The position numbers were made by a program, and so were the translations under genes. Of a DNA stretch of 47,019 nt, positions 32,127 through 40,546 are shown in pieces. Numbering within the stretch: position 1 is the first letter of the stretch; each line of letters starts with the position of its first letter. Source of the DNA: Palsa-459 sp035937595 (GTDB taxonomy: Bacteria > Actinomycetota > Acidimicrobiia > Acidimicrobiales > RAAP-2); assembly GCA_035937595.1 (NCBI GenBank), contig DASZHS010000067.1:1-47019 (forward strand), in the 5' to 3' direction. A model generated the notes under the pieces. The model was not told the origin of the DNA and ran no database searches. It saw only the letters and a program-made list of their open reading frames with translations.

Positions 32127-33362
32127 TCAGCAGCGCCCGACGACGACCGGCGTGCGGGTGAGCGGCTGGGGCGTCGGGTGGGCGCCGTACTCGATGAACA
32201 GCGGGCCCTTGGGGTCGAGCTCGCGGCCGAGGGTCCGTCGGGCGATGGACGCGTTGAGGGCGTCGAGGCGGAGCAGTGCGTCGGCGTCGTGGAGGTCGGC
32301 GACCTCGAAGGACCCGCGCGCGAGGTCGAGCATCGCGCGGCCCCGGGGCGTGCGGACGAGGACGGTCGTCCACCCGTCGGGCGAGCCGACGGACCCGACC
32401 GACAGGTCCGCGGCGCGCCCGGCGAAGTCGGCGCACTCGTTGCAGCCCTTGAGCGCCGCGCCGAGGAACGCACGGACGGGCTCGTCGACGAGGCGGGTGC
32501 CGTGGACGTCGTCGACGGTGAACCGCCCGCGGGTGACGTCGATGCGCGCGATCTCCTCGAGCTGCACGCCCCGCGTGCGCGCGAGCTCGCGGACCACGAG
32601 CGCCTCGTAGTCGAAGGACTTCGTGCAGAAGAGCGCGATCGTGAGGGCGACCGCGTCGACGCGGTGCGCGCCGGTGGGCCACGGTCGCAGCTGCATCGCG
32701 CGCAGCCCCTGGACCTCGCACGGCGTGCCGACGACGGCGATCCGTGGGTCCGCGGGCAGGGCGACGCCCGCGAGGTCGAGCGCGGCGAGGGCCATCGTCT
32801 GGTTGTAGAAGGACCCGGCGGCCGCGCGCAGCGCCTCGACCGTGGTCGCGACCGTGGCCACGCCCTTCCACCGCTCGGCCGGGTCGTCCGACGGCTTGGC
32901 GACGAGGGCCCCGTCGATCGCGCCCGCCGTGAGGAGCGCGGCGAGGAGCGCCGTGACCGCCCCACCGTCCTGGGCGCCCGACGGCGGGTCGAGCGCGCGG
33001 ACCGCGACCGCCTCGAGCACCTGGCCGAGCCCCTCGCCCGGGTCCGCCCCCGCGATGGACCACGTCGTCGCCGCGTCGCCCGCGCCGTCGTCGTCGGCGT
33101 CGAGCCAGGTGGACTCGTAGTGCAGCCCCGCGCGGGGGCAGAAGTCCCAGCACAGCGAGCACCCGGTGCACATCTTCACGAGCTCGGGCACGCCGCGGTC
33201 GGCGCTGATGCCGATCGAGTTCGAGGGGCAGACCGCGACGCAGGCGCCGCAGCCGACGCAGCGGTCGGCGTCGATCACCGCCTCGCCGAGCTCCCAGAAC
33301 CACGTCTTGCGCGGCGGGTCGGCGATGGGGTTCATCGCCTCGCGGATGGGGTAGCGCTTCAC
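32127..33362 (-). CDS. F420 hydrogenase/dehydrogenase beta-subunit-like iron-sulfur flavoprotein
   Basis: 411 residues. Two [4Fe-4S] motifs are at the N-terminus: C35, C38, C41, C45 (CVGCGACVAVCP) and C65, C68, C71, C75 (CTGCSLCWDFCP). FrhB_N and FrhB_C domains follow, with VVGTPCEVQGLRAMQL, LFCTKSFDYEALV, GCNECADFAGRAADLSVGSV and SPDGWTTVLVRT, all hallmark segments of FrhB/FpoF/Fsr-N proteins that oxidise F420H2 through FAD. The GTG overlaps the stop of the siroheme reductase gene, so it is the best candidate electron donor for that enzyme. The order ferredoxin, FrhB_N, FrhB_C equals the N-terminal half of methanogen Fsr. Confidence 0.9.
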   Translation of the reverse strand: MKRYPIREAMNPIADPPRKTWFWELGEAVIDADRCVGCGACVAVCPSNSIGISADRGVPELVKMCTGCSLCWDFCPRAGLHYESTWLDADDDGAGDAATTWSIAGADPGEGLGQVLEAVAVRALDPPSGAQDGGAVTALLAALLTAGAIDGALVAKPSDDPAERWKGVATVATTVEALRAAAGSFYNQTMALAALDLAGVALPADPRIAVVGTPCEVQGLRAMQLRPWPTGAHRVDAVALTIALFCTKSFDYEALVVRELARTRGVQLEEIARIDVTRGRFTVDDVHGTRLVDEPVRAFLGAALKGCNECADFAGRAADLSVGSVGSPDGWTTVLVRTPRGRAMLDLARGSFEVADLHDADALLRLDALNASIARRTLGRELDPKGPLFIEYGAHPTPQPLTRTPVVVGRC

Positions 33363-35101
33363 GACGCGGGGCCCCGCACGAGATCGCCGAGCACGGCCGT
33401 GTCGTGGCGCCGCGCCCAGCGCGCGAACGACTCGCCGCCCGCCGCCGTGCGCTCGAAGGTCGACGCCACGCGGAGGATCGCCCCTTCGAGCTCGTCGACG
33501 GCGACCGCACCCTCGACCCACCGCCCGAACCCCGCCTCGGGGCCGAGCGCGCCCCCGATCCCGACGTCGTAGCCCTCCGAGAGGGCCGTCTCACCCTTGT
33601 GCACGGTGCCCCGGAGCCCCACGTCGGCGATCTGGGGCTGGGCGCACGACGCCGAGCAGCCCGAGACGTGCAGCCGCAGCGGCGCCGCGCGCAGTCGCGT
33701 GTCCTCGGGCAGCCCGGCGATCGCGGCGTCGAGCCGGCGCGCGAGCTCGACGGCCTGCTGCTTGGTCTCGGTCACCGCGTAGCGGCAGAACTCGTTGCCC
33801 GTGCACGCCGCGACGCCGCGCGTGAAAGGACCGGCGTCCGGGGAGAACGTCTGCAGCAGTGGCTCGTCGAGCAGGTCGCCGACGCGGTCCTCGTCGACGC
33901 CGGAGAGCACGAAGTTCTGGTCGACGCCGAGGCGGACCGTCCCGTCCCCGTATGTCGCCGCCAGCCGCGCGGCCTCGACGAGCTGGGCGCCGGTCAGGCG
34001 CCCGACGGGGACCGCGGCGCCCACGTACACGCGGCCGGGGTCGCGCTGGGCGTGCACGCCGACGTGGTCGCGGCGGTACGTCGTCGTGAGCGGGGTCGCG
34101 CCCGAGCCCGCCGCCGCATGGAGCCTCGCCGTGAGCTCGGCGCGGAACCCGTCCGGTCCGAGCTCCTGGACGAGGTAGCGCATGCGCGCGAGGCCCCGGT
34201 GCTCGCGGTTGCCGAGCTCGGCGTAGAGCTGGGCGACCGCCCGGCAGAGCTCGGCTGCGTCGCCGGGGGCGATGAACAGGTCGAGGTCGCTCGCGAGCCG
34301 CTCGCCGTCGGAGAGGCCGCCGCCCGCCAGCACCTCGAAGCCGACGACGTCGCCGAGCCGGGCGGGCCGCAGCGCCACGTCGTTGATCTCGCCGCGCGCG
34401 CAGTCCTCCGTGCAGCCGGTGACCGAGAGCTTGAACTTCCGCGGAAGGTTGGCGTAGGCGCGGTTGCCCGTGAAGAACGCCGAGATCGCCCGTGCGACGG
34501 GGAGCGCGTCGAGGACCTCGTGGCGATCGACGCCGCTCACCTGGCAGCTCGTCACGTTGCGCGCGCAGTCGCCGCACGCCTGCACCGACGTGAGCCCGAC
34601 CGCCGCGAACCGGCGCCACACCTCGGGGATCGACGCCATCGTGAGCCAGTGCAGCTGGATCGCCTGGCGCGTGGTGAGGTCGCAGAAGTGGTTGCCGAAG
34701 AGCGGGTGGGTGGTCGGTCCCTCGCAGAACGCCTCGGCGACGAGGCCGATCTCGCGTGCCTGCGCCGCGTCCAGCACGCCGCCCGGGACCTTCACGCGGA
34801 GCATGAACGCGTCGCCGCCCTGTCGCTGGGGGTAGACGCCGACCCACTTGAGCCGCTCCACCTCCCCGGGGACCTCGAGCAGCGCCTCGACCCCGTCGCG
34901 CGAGTACCGCTCGAGGACCGCCTCGGCCACCTCGAAGGGGTGCCGGGCGAGCTTGTGGCGCTCGTGGTCGTTGAGGACGCCCCGCGTGCGGGTCGGGGTG
35001 AGGAACGGCGGGGCCGCCTCGCCCGTGACCAGGGCGGACGCGAGGTCGAAGGGGGTGGCGCCCGGGCCCCGCGCCGGGCCAGACGGGGCCTGCTCGCTCA
35101 T
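33359..35101 (-). CDS. Siroheme nitrite/sulfite reductase, NirA-type
   Basis: 580 residues with the duplicated ferrodoxin-like and siroheme domains of assimilatory reductases; the enzyme gives six electrons to nitrite (to ammonia) or sulfite (to sulfide). Cluster ligands are C433 and C439 (CTGNEFC) and C482 and C486 (GCSASC). The sequence CTGNEFCRYAVTETK is closer to ferredoxin-nitrite reductases than to SirA sulfite reductases, but the second half keeps a CAQPQIADVG variant, so substrate is not certain. The ATG at 35101 overlaps an 11-codon frame. The only adjacent redox partner is the FrhB-like protein. Confidence 0.92.
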   Translation of the reverse strand: MSEQAPSGPARGPGATPFDLASALVTGEAAPPFLTPTRTRGVLNDHERHKLARHPFEVAEAVLERYSRDGVEALLEVPGEVERLKWVGVYPQRQGGDAFMLRVKVPGGVLDAAQAREIGLVAEAFCEGPTTHPLFGNHFCDLTTRQAIQLHWLTMASIPEVWRRFAAVGLTSVQACGDCARNVTSCQVSGVDRHEVLDALPVARAISAFFTGNRAYANLPRKFKLSVTGCTEDCARGEINDVALRPARLGDVVGFEVLAGGGLSDGERLASDLDLFIAPGDAAELCRAVAQLYAELGNREHRGLARMRYLVQELGPDGFRAELTARLHAAAGSGATPLTTTYRRDHVGVHAQRDPGRVYVGAAVPVGRLTGAQLVEAARLAATYGDGTVRLGVDQNFVLSGVDEDRVGDLLDEPLLQTFSPDAGPFTRGVAACTGNEFCRYAVTETKQQAVELARRLDAAIAGLPEDTRLRAAPLRLHVSGCSASCAQPQIADVGLRGTVHKGETALSEGYDVGIGGALGPEAGFGRWVEGAVAVDELEGAILRVASTFERTAAGGESFARWARRHDTAVLGDLVRGPAS

Positions 35102-35133
35102 GGTCGCGGTGCCGCCGGCCGGCGTCCCCTCAT
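35098..35133 (-). CDS. Candidate 11-residue leader peptide before the siroheme reductase
   Basis: An ATG at 35133, 8 nt behind a TAACTT box in the operator, begins MRGRRPAAPRP and ends in TGA overlapping the reductase ATG (ATGA). The reductase ATG has no Shine-Dalgarno within 15 nt, so coupling to this leader would explain how it is translated. Confidence 0.4.
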   Translation of the reverse strand: MRGRRPAAPRP

Positions 35134-35134
35134 A

Positions 35135-35153
35135 GTTGACTAAGTTAGTCAAC
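35135..35153. promoter_or_regulatory. 19-bp palindromic operator between reductase and siroheme synthesis genes
   Basis: GTTGACTAA-G-TTAGTCAAC has perfect 9-bp arms. TANNNT boxes overlap inside it on both strands: TAAGTT (35141-35146) toward the Met8-like gene and TAACTT (35147-35142) toward the reductase. A dimeric regulator bound here would shut both operons at once. The half-site resembles MarR- or Rrf2-type targets; no regulator gene is adjacent. Confidence 0.8.
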
Positions 35154-35181
35154 AATTCAGCGACCGTGACCGGGAGGTGCG

Positions 35182-35847
35182 ATGGGGGCGCCGACGCTCG
35201 ACCCGCCGAGGGTGCTCCCCGTGGCCCTCGTCCTCGAGGGCCGTCGTTGCCTCGTGGTCGGCGGGGGCCGCCGGGCCGCGCGACGGGTGGCGGAGCTGGC
35301 ATCGGCCGGGGCGGACGTGCGCGTCGTCGCCCCGACGCTCGCCGACGAGGTCCGTGCGCTCGTCCGCACCGCACCGACGGTGGCCTGGCACGCGCGCCGC
35401 TTCGAGCCGGGCGACCTCGACGGCGTGCACCTCGTGGTCGCCGCGACGGGTGACCCCTCGGTCGACCAGCGCGTCTTCGAGCTGGCCGACGCCCGAGGGA
35501 CCTGGGTGCACGCGCCCGACGACCCGGCTCGCTGCAGCGTCTATGCGATGGCGCTCGTGCGCCGCGGTCCGGTCACGGTCGCCGTCTCGACGGCCGGGAC
35601 GTCGCCCGCGCTCGCGTCGTACCTCCGGGGCTGGCTCGACGCTCGCCTCGACGGCGCGCTCGGCGACGTGGCCGGGCTGCTCGCCGGGGTGCGACGCGAG
35701 CTCCTCGGCGCGGGCCGGTCGACCGAGGGACGCGCGTGGGGCGACGTCGTCGACGACGAGCTCGTCGCGATGGTCGCCGCGGGGTCGACCGAGGCGGCGA
35801 CGGCACGCGTGCGCGACGCGGTCCTCCCCGTGCGGGCCGAGCCGTGA
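35182..35847 (+). CDS. Precorrin-2 dehydrogenase / sirohydrochlorin ferrochelatase (Met8/CysG-N type)
   Basis: 221 residues. It oxidises precorrin-2 with NAD+ and may insert iron to make siroheme. The Rossmann start is CLVVGGGRRAARRVAELASAG; the catalytic Asp region is APDDPARCSVYAMA (equivalent to the VDD of CysG), followed by VAVSTAGTSPALASYLRGWL. ATG 35182 has GGGAGG 5 nt upstream. The downstream CobA-like gene overlaps it by GTGA. Siroheme is the cofactor of the divergent reductase. Confidence 0.93.
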   Translation: MGAPTLDPPRVLPVALVLEGRRCLVVGGGRRAARRVAELASAGADVRVVAPTLADEVRALVRTAPTVAWHARRFEPGDLDGVHLVVAATGDPSVDQRVFELADARGTWVHAPDDPARCSVYAMALVRRGPVTVAVSTAGTSPALASYLRGWLDARLDGALGDVAGLLAGVRRELLGAGRSTEGRAWGDVVDDELVAMVAAGSTEAATARVRDAVLPVRAEP

Positions 35848-36620
35848 CCGTCTACCTCGTGGGGGCCGGCCCGGGCGACCCTGACCTGCTCACCGTCCGC
35901 GCCGCCCGGCTCCTCGCGGCCGCCGACGTCGTCGTGGTCGACCGGCTGGTCGACCGGCGCGTCCTCGCCCTGGCGGCCCCGGCCGCGCTCGTGGTCGACG
36001 CCGGCAAGCACGTGGGCGACGACGCCGCGCGCGCGCAGGCGAGGCTCAACGCGCTGCTGGTCGACCACGGGCGGCGCGCCCGCACGGTCGTGCGGCTGAA
36101 GGGCGGCGACCCTTTCGTCTTCGGTCGCGGCAGCGAGGAGCTCGACGCGCTCCGCGCCGCGGGCGTCGACGTCGAGGTCGTCCCGGGTCTCAGCGCCGCG
36201 CTCGCCGTCCCCGCGCTCGCCGGCGTGCCCGTCACCGAGCGCGGCGTCGCGGCATCGGTCGTCGTCGCGTCGGGCCACGACGTGGTCGGCGCGGTCCGGG
36301 CACTGCTGGTCGCCCCATGCGACCAGACCGTCGTGCTGCTCATGGCCATCGCCACGCGCGCGGCGATCGCTGCCGGCGCGATCGCGGGCGGTCGGGCGGG
36401 GTCCACCCCGGTCGCGGTGATCGAGCGCGGCGCCACGCCCGCCGAGCGGCGGACGATCACGACGCTCGAGCACCTCGCCGCGCTCGCCGTGTCGGCGCCG
36501 GCCGTCCTCGTCGTCGGCGCGGTCGCCGCGCGGATGGCGGCGACGACGGCCGGTGCGGACGAGCCGACGTCGCGACCGCCGCCGCGCCCGCGCGCCGTCC
36601 GCACCGCCCTGCGCGTCTGA
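35844..36620 (+). CDS. cobA: Uroporphyrinogen-III C-methyltransferase
   Basis: 258 residues. Transfers two methyl groups from SAM to uroporphyrinogen III, giving precorrin-2 for the preceding enzyme. Motifs are VGAGPGDPDLLTV near the start, VVVDRLVDRR, VRLKGGDPFVFGRGSEE, and VVPGLSAALAVPALAGVPVTERG. It ends with a Pro/Arg-rich tail of about 25 residues. Here it is separate from the dehydrogenase, unlike E. coli CysG. Confidence 0.93.
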   Translation: MTVYLVGAGPGDPDLLTVRAARLLAAADVVVVDRLVDRRVLALAAPAALVVDAGKHVGDDAARAQARLNALLVDHGRRARTVVRLKGGDPFVFGRGSEELDALRAAGVDVEVVPGLSAALAVPALAGVPVTERGVAASVVVASGHDVVGAVRALLVAPCDQTVVLLMAIATRAAIAAGAIAGGRAGSTPVAVIERGATPAERRTITTLEHLAALAVSAPAVLVVGAVAARMAATTAGADEPTSRPPPRPRAVRTALRV

Positions 36621-36708
36621 CGGGCGGCGTCGGCGTCCGCGTGCCCTCGGTGGTGAGGGCGGTGCCCGCGTGCACACGCGAACGAGCCGGGCCGTCGGGG
36701 CGTGCGCG

Positions 36709-36714
36709 TACCAT
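36709..36714 (+). promoter_or_regulatory. -10 box TACCAT, leaderless serS promoter
   Basis: TACCAT is followed by exactly 6 nt and the GTG of serS at 36721, with no Shine-Dalgarno present. This fits a leaderless transcript. Confidence 0.65.
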
Positions 36715-36720
36715 CACGGC

Positions 36721-38022
36721 GTGATCGACCTCACCCTCCTGCGGCGCGACCCGACCGCCGTCCGCGCCGCCCTCGCTCGCCGCGGCGTCGATCCGAGCGT
36801 GGTCGACGCCCTCTTCGAGCTGGACGCCGAGCACCGGCTCCGCCTCCAGCGTGCCGAGGAGCTCCGCTCGGAGGTGAAGGCGCTGTCGCGACAGGTCGCC
36901 CAGGCCCGCAAGGACGGCGACATCGCGCGCGCCGAGGAGCTCCAGCTCACGTCCCGCGCCCTCGGGCACGACGAGCGGATCGCGACCGCCGAGGCCGAGA
37001 CCGTCGCCGACGAGGTGCGCCACCAGCTGCTGGTGCTCCCGAACCTCCCCGACGAGCAGGCGCCCGACGGGACGAGCGAGGCGGACAACGTCGAGGTCCG
37101 ACGCTGGTGGCCGGGGATGGACGACGGCGCGGCGCCGCCCGAGTACGCCGAGCACCAGCGCGTGCCGCACTGGGAGATCGGCGAGGCGCTGCAGCTCCTC
37201 GACTTCGAGCGCGGCGCACGGCTCTCCGGCTCGATGTTCCCGCTGTACAAGGGGCTCGGCGCACGGCTGCTGCGCGCGCTCAGCTGGTACTCGCTCGACG
37301 CCCAGTCCCGCGACTACACCGAGGTGCGCCCGCCCACGCTCGTGCTCACCGAGGCGCTGACCGCCTCGGGGCACCTCCCCAAGTTCGTGGACGAGGCCTA
37401 CGCCGTCGAGCGCGACGGGCTGTGGGCGATCCCGACGGCGGAGGTGCCCTTGACCTCGATGCACCGCGGCGAGCTGCTCGACGAGTCCCAGCTGCCGCTC
37501 CGGTACTGCGCGTCCACCCCGTGCTTCCGCCGCGAGGCCGGGGCCGCGGGCAAGGACACGCGCGGGCTGCTGCGCGTCCACGAGTTCGACAAGACCGAGC
37601 TGTTCGCGTACTGCACGGCGGCCCAGGCACCCGACGCCGTCCAGGACATCGTCGTCCGCGCCGAGGCCGTGCTCAAGGGCCTCGGCCTGCAGTACCGGGT
37701 GCTCGACCTGTGCGTCGGCGAGCTCGGCAACCAGAACGCGAGGACGTTCGACCTCGAGGCCTACGCCCCGGGGGTCGACCGCTGGCTCGAGGTGTCGTCG
37801 GTCAGCTGGTACCGCGACTACCAGGCGCGGCGCGCGAACGTGCGCTACCGCCCGGGCGGGGGCGGCGCGCCCGTGATGGCCCACACAGTCAACGGCTCGG
37901 TCCTCGGCTGGGCGCGCGTCTTCGCCGCGGTCCTCGAGACCCGCCGCCAGCCCGACGGTGCGATCGAGGTGCCCGAGGTCCTGGTCCCCTACGTCGGGAC
38001 CGACACCATCGCCGCGTCGTAG
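36721..38022 (+). CDS. serS: Serine-tRNA ligase
   Basis: 433 residues. An N-terminal coiled-coil arm (about residues 30-100) is followed by the class II core. IPTAEVPLTS provides the Ser-recognition motif; motif 2 is CFRREAGAAGKDTRGLLRVH then EFDKTELF; motif 3 is HTVNGSVLGWARVFAAVLET. The stretch WLEVSSVSWYRDYQARRANV deviates from the usual S-x-S-N-C-T/D-x-FQARR: the Cys and Asn are replaced by Trp and Tyr. Motif-3 Asn, Ser and Arg are kept, so it should be active. Confidence 0.95.
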   Translation: MIDLTLLRRDPTAVRAALARRGVDPSVVDALFELDAEHRLRLQRAEELRSEVKALSRQVAQARKDGDIARAEELQLTSRALGHDERIATAEAETVADEVRHQLLVLPNLPDEQAPDGTSEADNVEVRRWWPGMDDGAAPPEYAEHQRVPHWEIGEALQLLDFERGARLSGSMFPLYKGLGARLLRALSWYSLDAQSRDYTEVRPPTLVLTEALTASGHLPKFVDEAYAVERDGLWAIPTAEVPLTSMHRGELLDESQLPLRYCASTPCFRREAGAAGKDTRGLLRVHEFDKTELFAYCTAAQAPDAVQDIVVRAEAVLKGLGLQYRVLDLCVGELGNQNARTFDLEAYAPGVDRWLEVSSVSWYRDYQARRANVRYRPGGGGAPVMAHTVNGSVLGWARVFAAVLETRRQPDGAIEVPEVLVPYVGTDTIAAS

Positions 38023-38046
38023 CCACCGCGTCGGCGGCGCCGCGCC

Positions 38047-38087
38047 GTGGTCGGCGCGCGGTGGTCGGCGCGCGGTGTCGGCGCCGG
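38047..38087. repeat. 14-bp tandem repeat between convergent serS and regX3
   Basis: GTGGTCGGCGCGCG occurs twice head-to-tail (38047-38060 and 38061-38074), then a third degenerate copy. The flanking CCGCGCCG can pair with CGGCGCGCGG, so the block may act as a terminator for one or both genes. Confidence 0.6.
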
Positions 38088-38090
38088 CCC

Positions 38091-38831
38091 TCAGGGGTTG
38101 GCTCTCGGGGCCTCGAAGCGATAGCCGATGCCGCGCACCGTCGTGATGAGCGACGGCGCCTTCGGGTCGGGCTCGACGAGGGCGCGCAGGCGCTTGACGT
38201 GGACGTCCAGGGTCTTCGTGTCGCCCACGTAGTCCGAGCCCCACACCCGGTCGATCAGGACGTCGCGGGTGAGCACGAGGCCCGCGTTCGCGAGCAGCAG
38301 GTGCAACAGCTCGAACTCCTTGCGGCGCAGCCTGACCTCACTGCCGCGCACGTAGCACCGACGGGTGTCCGGCTCGAGCCGGATCCCACCGGCCTCGACG
38401 ACGACGCCCCCGTCGACGCGCGGCTCCGCCGAGACGCGGCGTCGCTGCACGGCGCGCATGCGGGCCACGAGCTCGCGGAGGCGGTAGGGCTTCGTCACGT
38501 AGTCGTCCGCGCCCATCTCCAAGAGCAGGACGGTGTCGATCTCCTCGCTCTTCGCCGACACGACGATGATCGGGACCTCGCTGCGCTCGCGCAGCGCGCG
38601 GCACACGTCGATCCCGGAGAGCTTCGGCAGCATCAGGTCGAGGAGGATGAGGTCGGGCCGTGACGCCTCGAACGTCTCGACCGCCTGGGCGCCGTCGGTC
38701 GCGACCACGACGTCGAACCCCTCGCGGTCGAGCCCGATGCGCAGCGCGTCGATGAAGGACTCCTCGTCCTCGACGAGCAGGACGAGGGGGCGCACCTCCT
38801 CGGCGCGCTGGGCCTTGGACTTCGGCGTCAC
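38091..38831 (-). CDS. regX3: RegX3-type OmpR-family response regulator
   Basis: 246 residues. Receiver domain residues 14-130 with phospho-acceptor D65 in LILLDLMLPKLSG, acidic pair in LVEDEESF and the conserved Lys in DDYVTKPY. The winged-helix output domain ends LITTVRGIGYRFEAP. It is the cognate partner of the overlapping sensor (GTGA). In other actinobacteria SenX3-RegX3 responds to phosphate limitation; no phoU or pst gene is visible here. Confidence 0.9.
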   Translation of the reverse strand: MTPKSKAQRAEEVRPLVLLVEDEESFIDALRIGLDREGFDVVVATDGAQAVETFEASRPDLILLDLMLPKLSGIDVCRALRERSEVPIIVVSAKSEEIDTVLLLEMGADDYVTKPYRLRELVARMRAVQRRRVSAEPRVDGGVVVEAGGIRLEPDTRRCYVRGSEVRLRRKEFELLHLLLANAGLVLTRDVLIDRVWGSDYVGDTKTLDVHVKRLRALVEPDPKAPSLITTVRGIGYRFEAPRANP

Positions 38832-40180
38832 TGCGCGTGCAGCGGGAGGACGAGGGTGAAGGTCGAGCCCTCGCCTTCGCGGGACTCGACCTCGACGCGC
38901 CCGCCGTGGTTCTGGGCGACGTGCCGTGCGATCGAGAGGCCGAGCCCGGTGCCGCCGGTCTCGCGCGCACGACCGGGGTCGACGCGGTAGAAGCGCTCGA
39001 AGATCCGGTTGAGGTCCTTCGCGGGGATCCCGATCCCCTTGTCGGTGACGGCGATCCGCACGGTGCGCAGCACGATCGGCGGCGGCGCGGCGGGCCCCTG
39101 CGCGTCGTCGCCGCCAGCCTCGAGGTCGACGGCGACGTCAGGGGAGGTCCCGAGCGTCTCCTCGCTCGTGGTCGCGTGCAACGTGACGGTCCCGCCCTCG
39201 ACCGAGTACGCGACGCCGTTCTCGAGGAGCGCGGACAGCGCCGAGACGAGCTGGCGTCGGTCCCCGAAGACGATGACGGTCGGCTCGGGCTCGTCGAAGA
39301 CCAGCTCGATGCCGCGCTGGTCGGACGCCGAGCGGATGCGCTCGATCGACTCCGCCATGACGAGGACGGCGGGCACCGGCTCGCGCGAGGGCGTCGCCTC
39401 GGACTCGAGCCGCGACAGGTCGAGGAGGTCGTCGATGATCCGGCTCACCCGGAAGGCCTCGAGGTGGATCCGCTCGGCGAGCCGCGTGGCGACCGCTTGG
39501 TCGCGCTCGACGAGGAGCGTCTCGGCGAGGAGCCCGAGCGCGCCCATCGGGGTCTTGAGCTCGTGGCTGACGTTGGCGATGAAGTCGCGCCGGATCTCTT
39601 CGAGGCGCCGACGCTCCGAGACGTCCTCGATCATGGCGAGCACGCCGAGCTGGCGCCGGCCGTCGTCGATGAGCGCGGCGCGGATGTGCAGCGTGCGACG
39701 TGGCGGGCCGTAGAGGTCGACGACCCGCTCGGCGTCGCCGCCCTTCCAGGCCTCGATCAGGAGCTCGGTGACGGCCTGGGCGGCGATGGCGTCGCCGTAG
39801 CGGCTGGTCATCAGCCGGTCGGCGTGCTCGTTGCGGTACACGACCGTGCCGGACTCGTCGCAGAGCACGAGGCCGAGCGGCAGGGTGTCGAGTGAGCGGC
39901 GCAGCCGGATCGACTCGGCGCTCGTCTCCGAGACCGCCTCGGTGGCCGCCCCGGTCACCTGCTCGAGGTAGGTGAGGGCGGTCTCCACGCGGCCGTCGTC
40001 GGCGGGCGGGTGGTCGGCCCCTAGGCGCGCGCCGAGCGCGGAGAGGCGCAGCGCGATCGCACGGCGTCCCGAGCGGCGCCCGGCGAGGAAGCCGATCGCG
40101 AGGCCGACGAGGACGACGGCGACCCCGATGCCCCACAGCGCGGGCTGCGGCAACGTCGCCAGGTCGACCGCGCCGAGCAC
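38828..40180 (-). CDS. senX3: SenX3-type sensor histidine kinase
   Basis: 450 residues. One N-terminal helix (about 16-35), PAS domain (about 95-190), HisKA with H206 in NVSHELKTPMGALGLL, and HATPase_c with ALLENGVAYS, DKGIGIPAKDLNRIFERFYR and GGTGLGLSIARHVAQNHGG. A 30-residue Ser/Gly/Pro-rich insert separates the N-box from the G1 box. A GTG start is used; the nearby ATG is out of frame. With so little outside the membrane, it probably senses through other proteins or its PAS domain. Confidence 0.92.
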   Translation of the reverse strand: MLGAVDLATLPQPALWGIGVAVVLVGLAIGFLAGRRSGRRAIALRLSALGARLGADHPPADDGRVETALTYLEQVTGAATEAVSETSAESIRLRRSLDTLPLGLVLCDESGTVVYRNEHADRLMTSRYGDAIAAQAVTELLIEAWKGGDAERVVDLYGPPRRTLHIRAALIDDGRRQLGVLAMIEDVSERRRLEEIRRDFIANVSHELKTPMGALGLLAETLLVERDQAVATRLAERIHLEAFRVSRIIDDLLDLSRLESEATPSREPVPAVLVMAESIERIRSASDQRGIELVFDEPEPTVIVFGDRRQLVSALSALLENGVAYSVEGGTVTLHATTSEETLGTSPDVAVDLEAGGDDAQGPAAPPPIVLRTVRIAVTDKGIGIPAKDLNRIFERFYRVDPGRARETGGTGLGLSIARHVAQNHGGRVEVESREGEGSTFTLVLPLHAQ

Positions 40181-40261
40181 GGCCCCAGCATGGCAGAGAT
40201 GTGTCGCGGGACCGCCGCGCGCCCCACCCGTTGTGGCGCCTCATCGACAAGGAGGCTCCGA

Positions 40262-40546
40262 ATGTCCGGACCGCACGTCTCGCTCCACCCCACCATGGGC
40301 TTCCTGCCCGGCGGGGGCACGCTGCAGCAGCTCGCGAACGGCCTGGCGGGATGGGCGCTGCTCGGCGCGCTCGTCGCGCTCGTCGTGGGCGCGCTCGTCT
40401 GGGCGCTCGGCTCGCACGCGCACAACGTGCACCAGGCGATGTCGGGCCGCCGCGCCGTGCTCACCGCGGGGGCGGCCGCCCTCCTCATCGGAGCGGCGCC
40501 GATCGTCATCAACTTCTTCTTCCACGCCGGGAGCGCGCTGCACTGA
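40262..40546 (+). CDS. Small two-helix membrane protein, VirB2/TrbC-like position
   Basis: 94 residues. ATG 40262 has AAGGAGG 6 nt upstream. Two helices (about residues 30-48 and 65-85) are joined by a short basic loop HNVHQAMSGRRAVL, as in VirB2/TrbC pilins and in small T4SS proteins of Gram-positives. There is no clear signal peptidase site. Its stop overlaps the next ATG by one base, starting the five-gene operon. Confidence 0.65.
   Translation: MSGPHVSLHPTMGFLPGGGTLQQLANGLAGWALLGALVALVVGALVWALGSHAHNVHQAMSGRRAVLTAGAAALLIGAAPIVINFFFHAGSALH

Noticed and set aside
38047..38087. CRISPR-like repeat array
   Set aside because: The two copies are directly tandem without spacers, and no cas gene is present.
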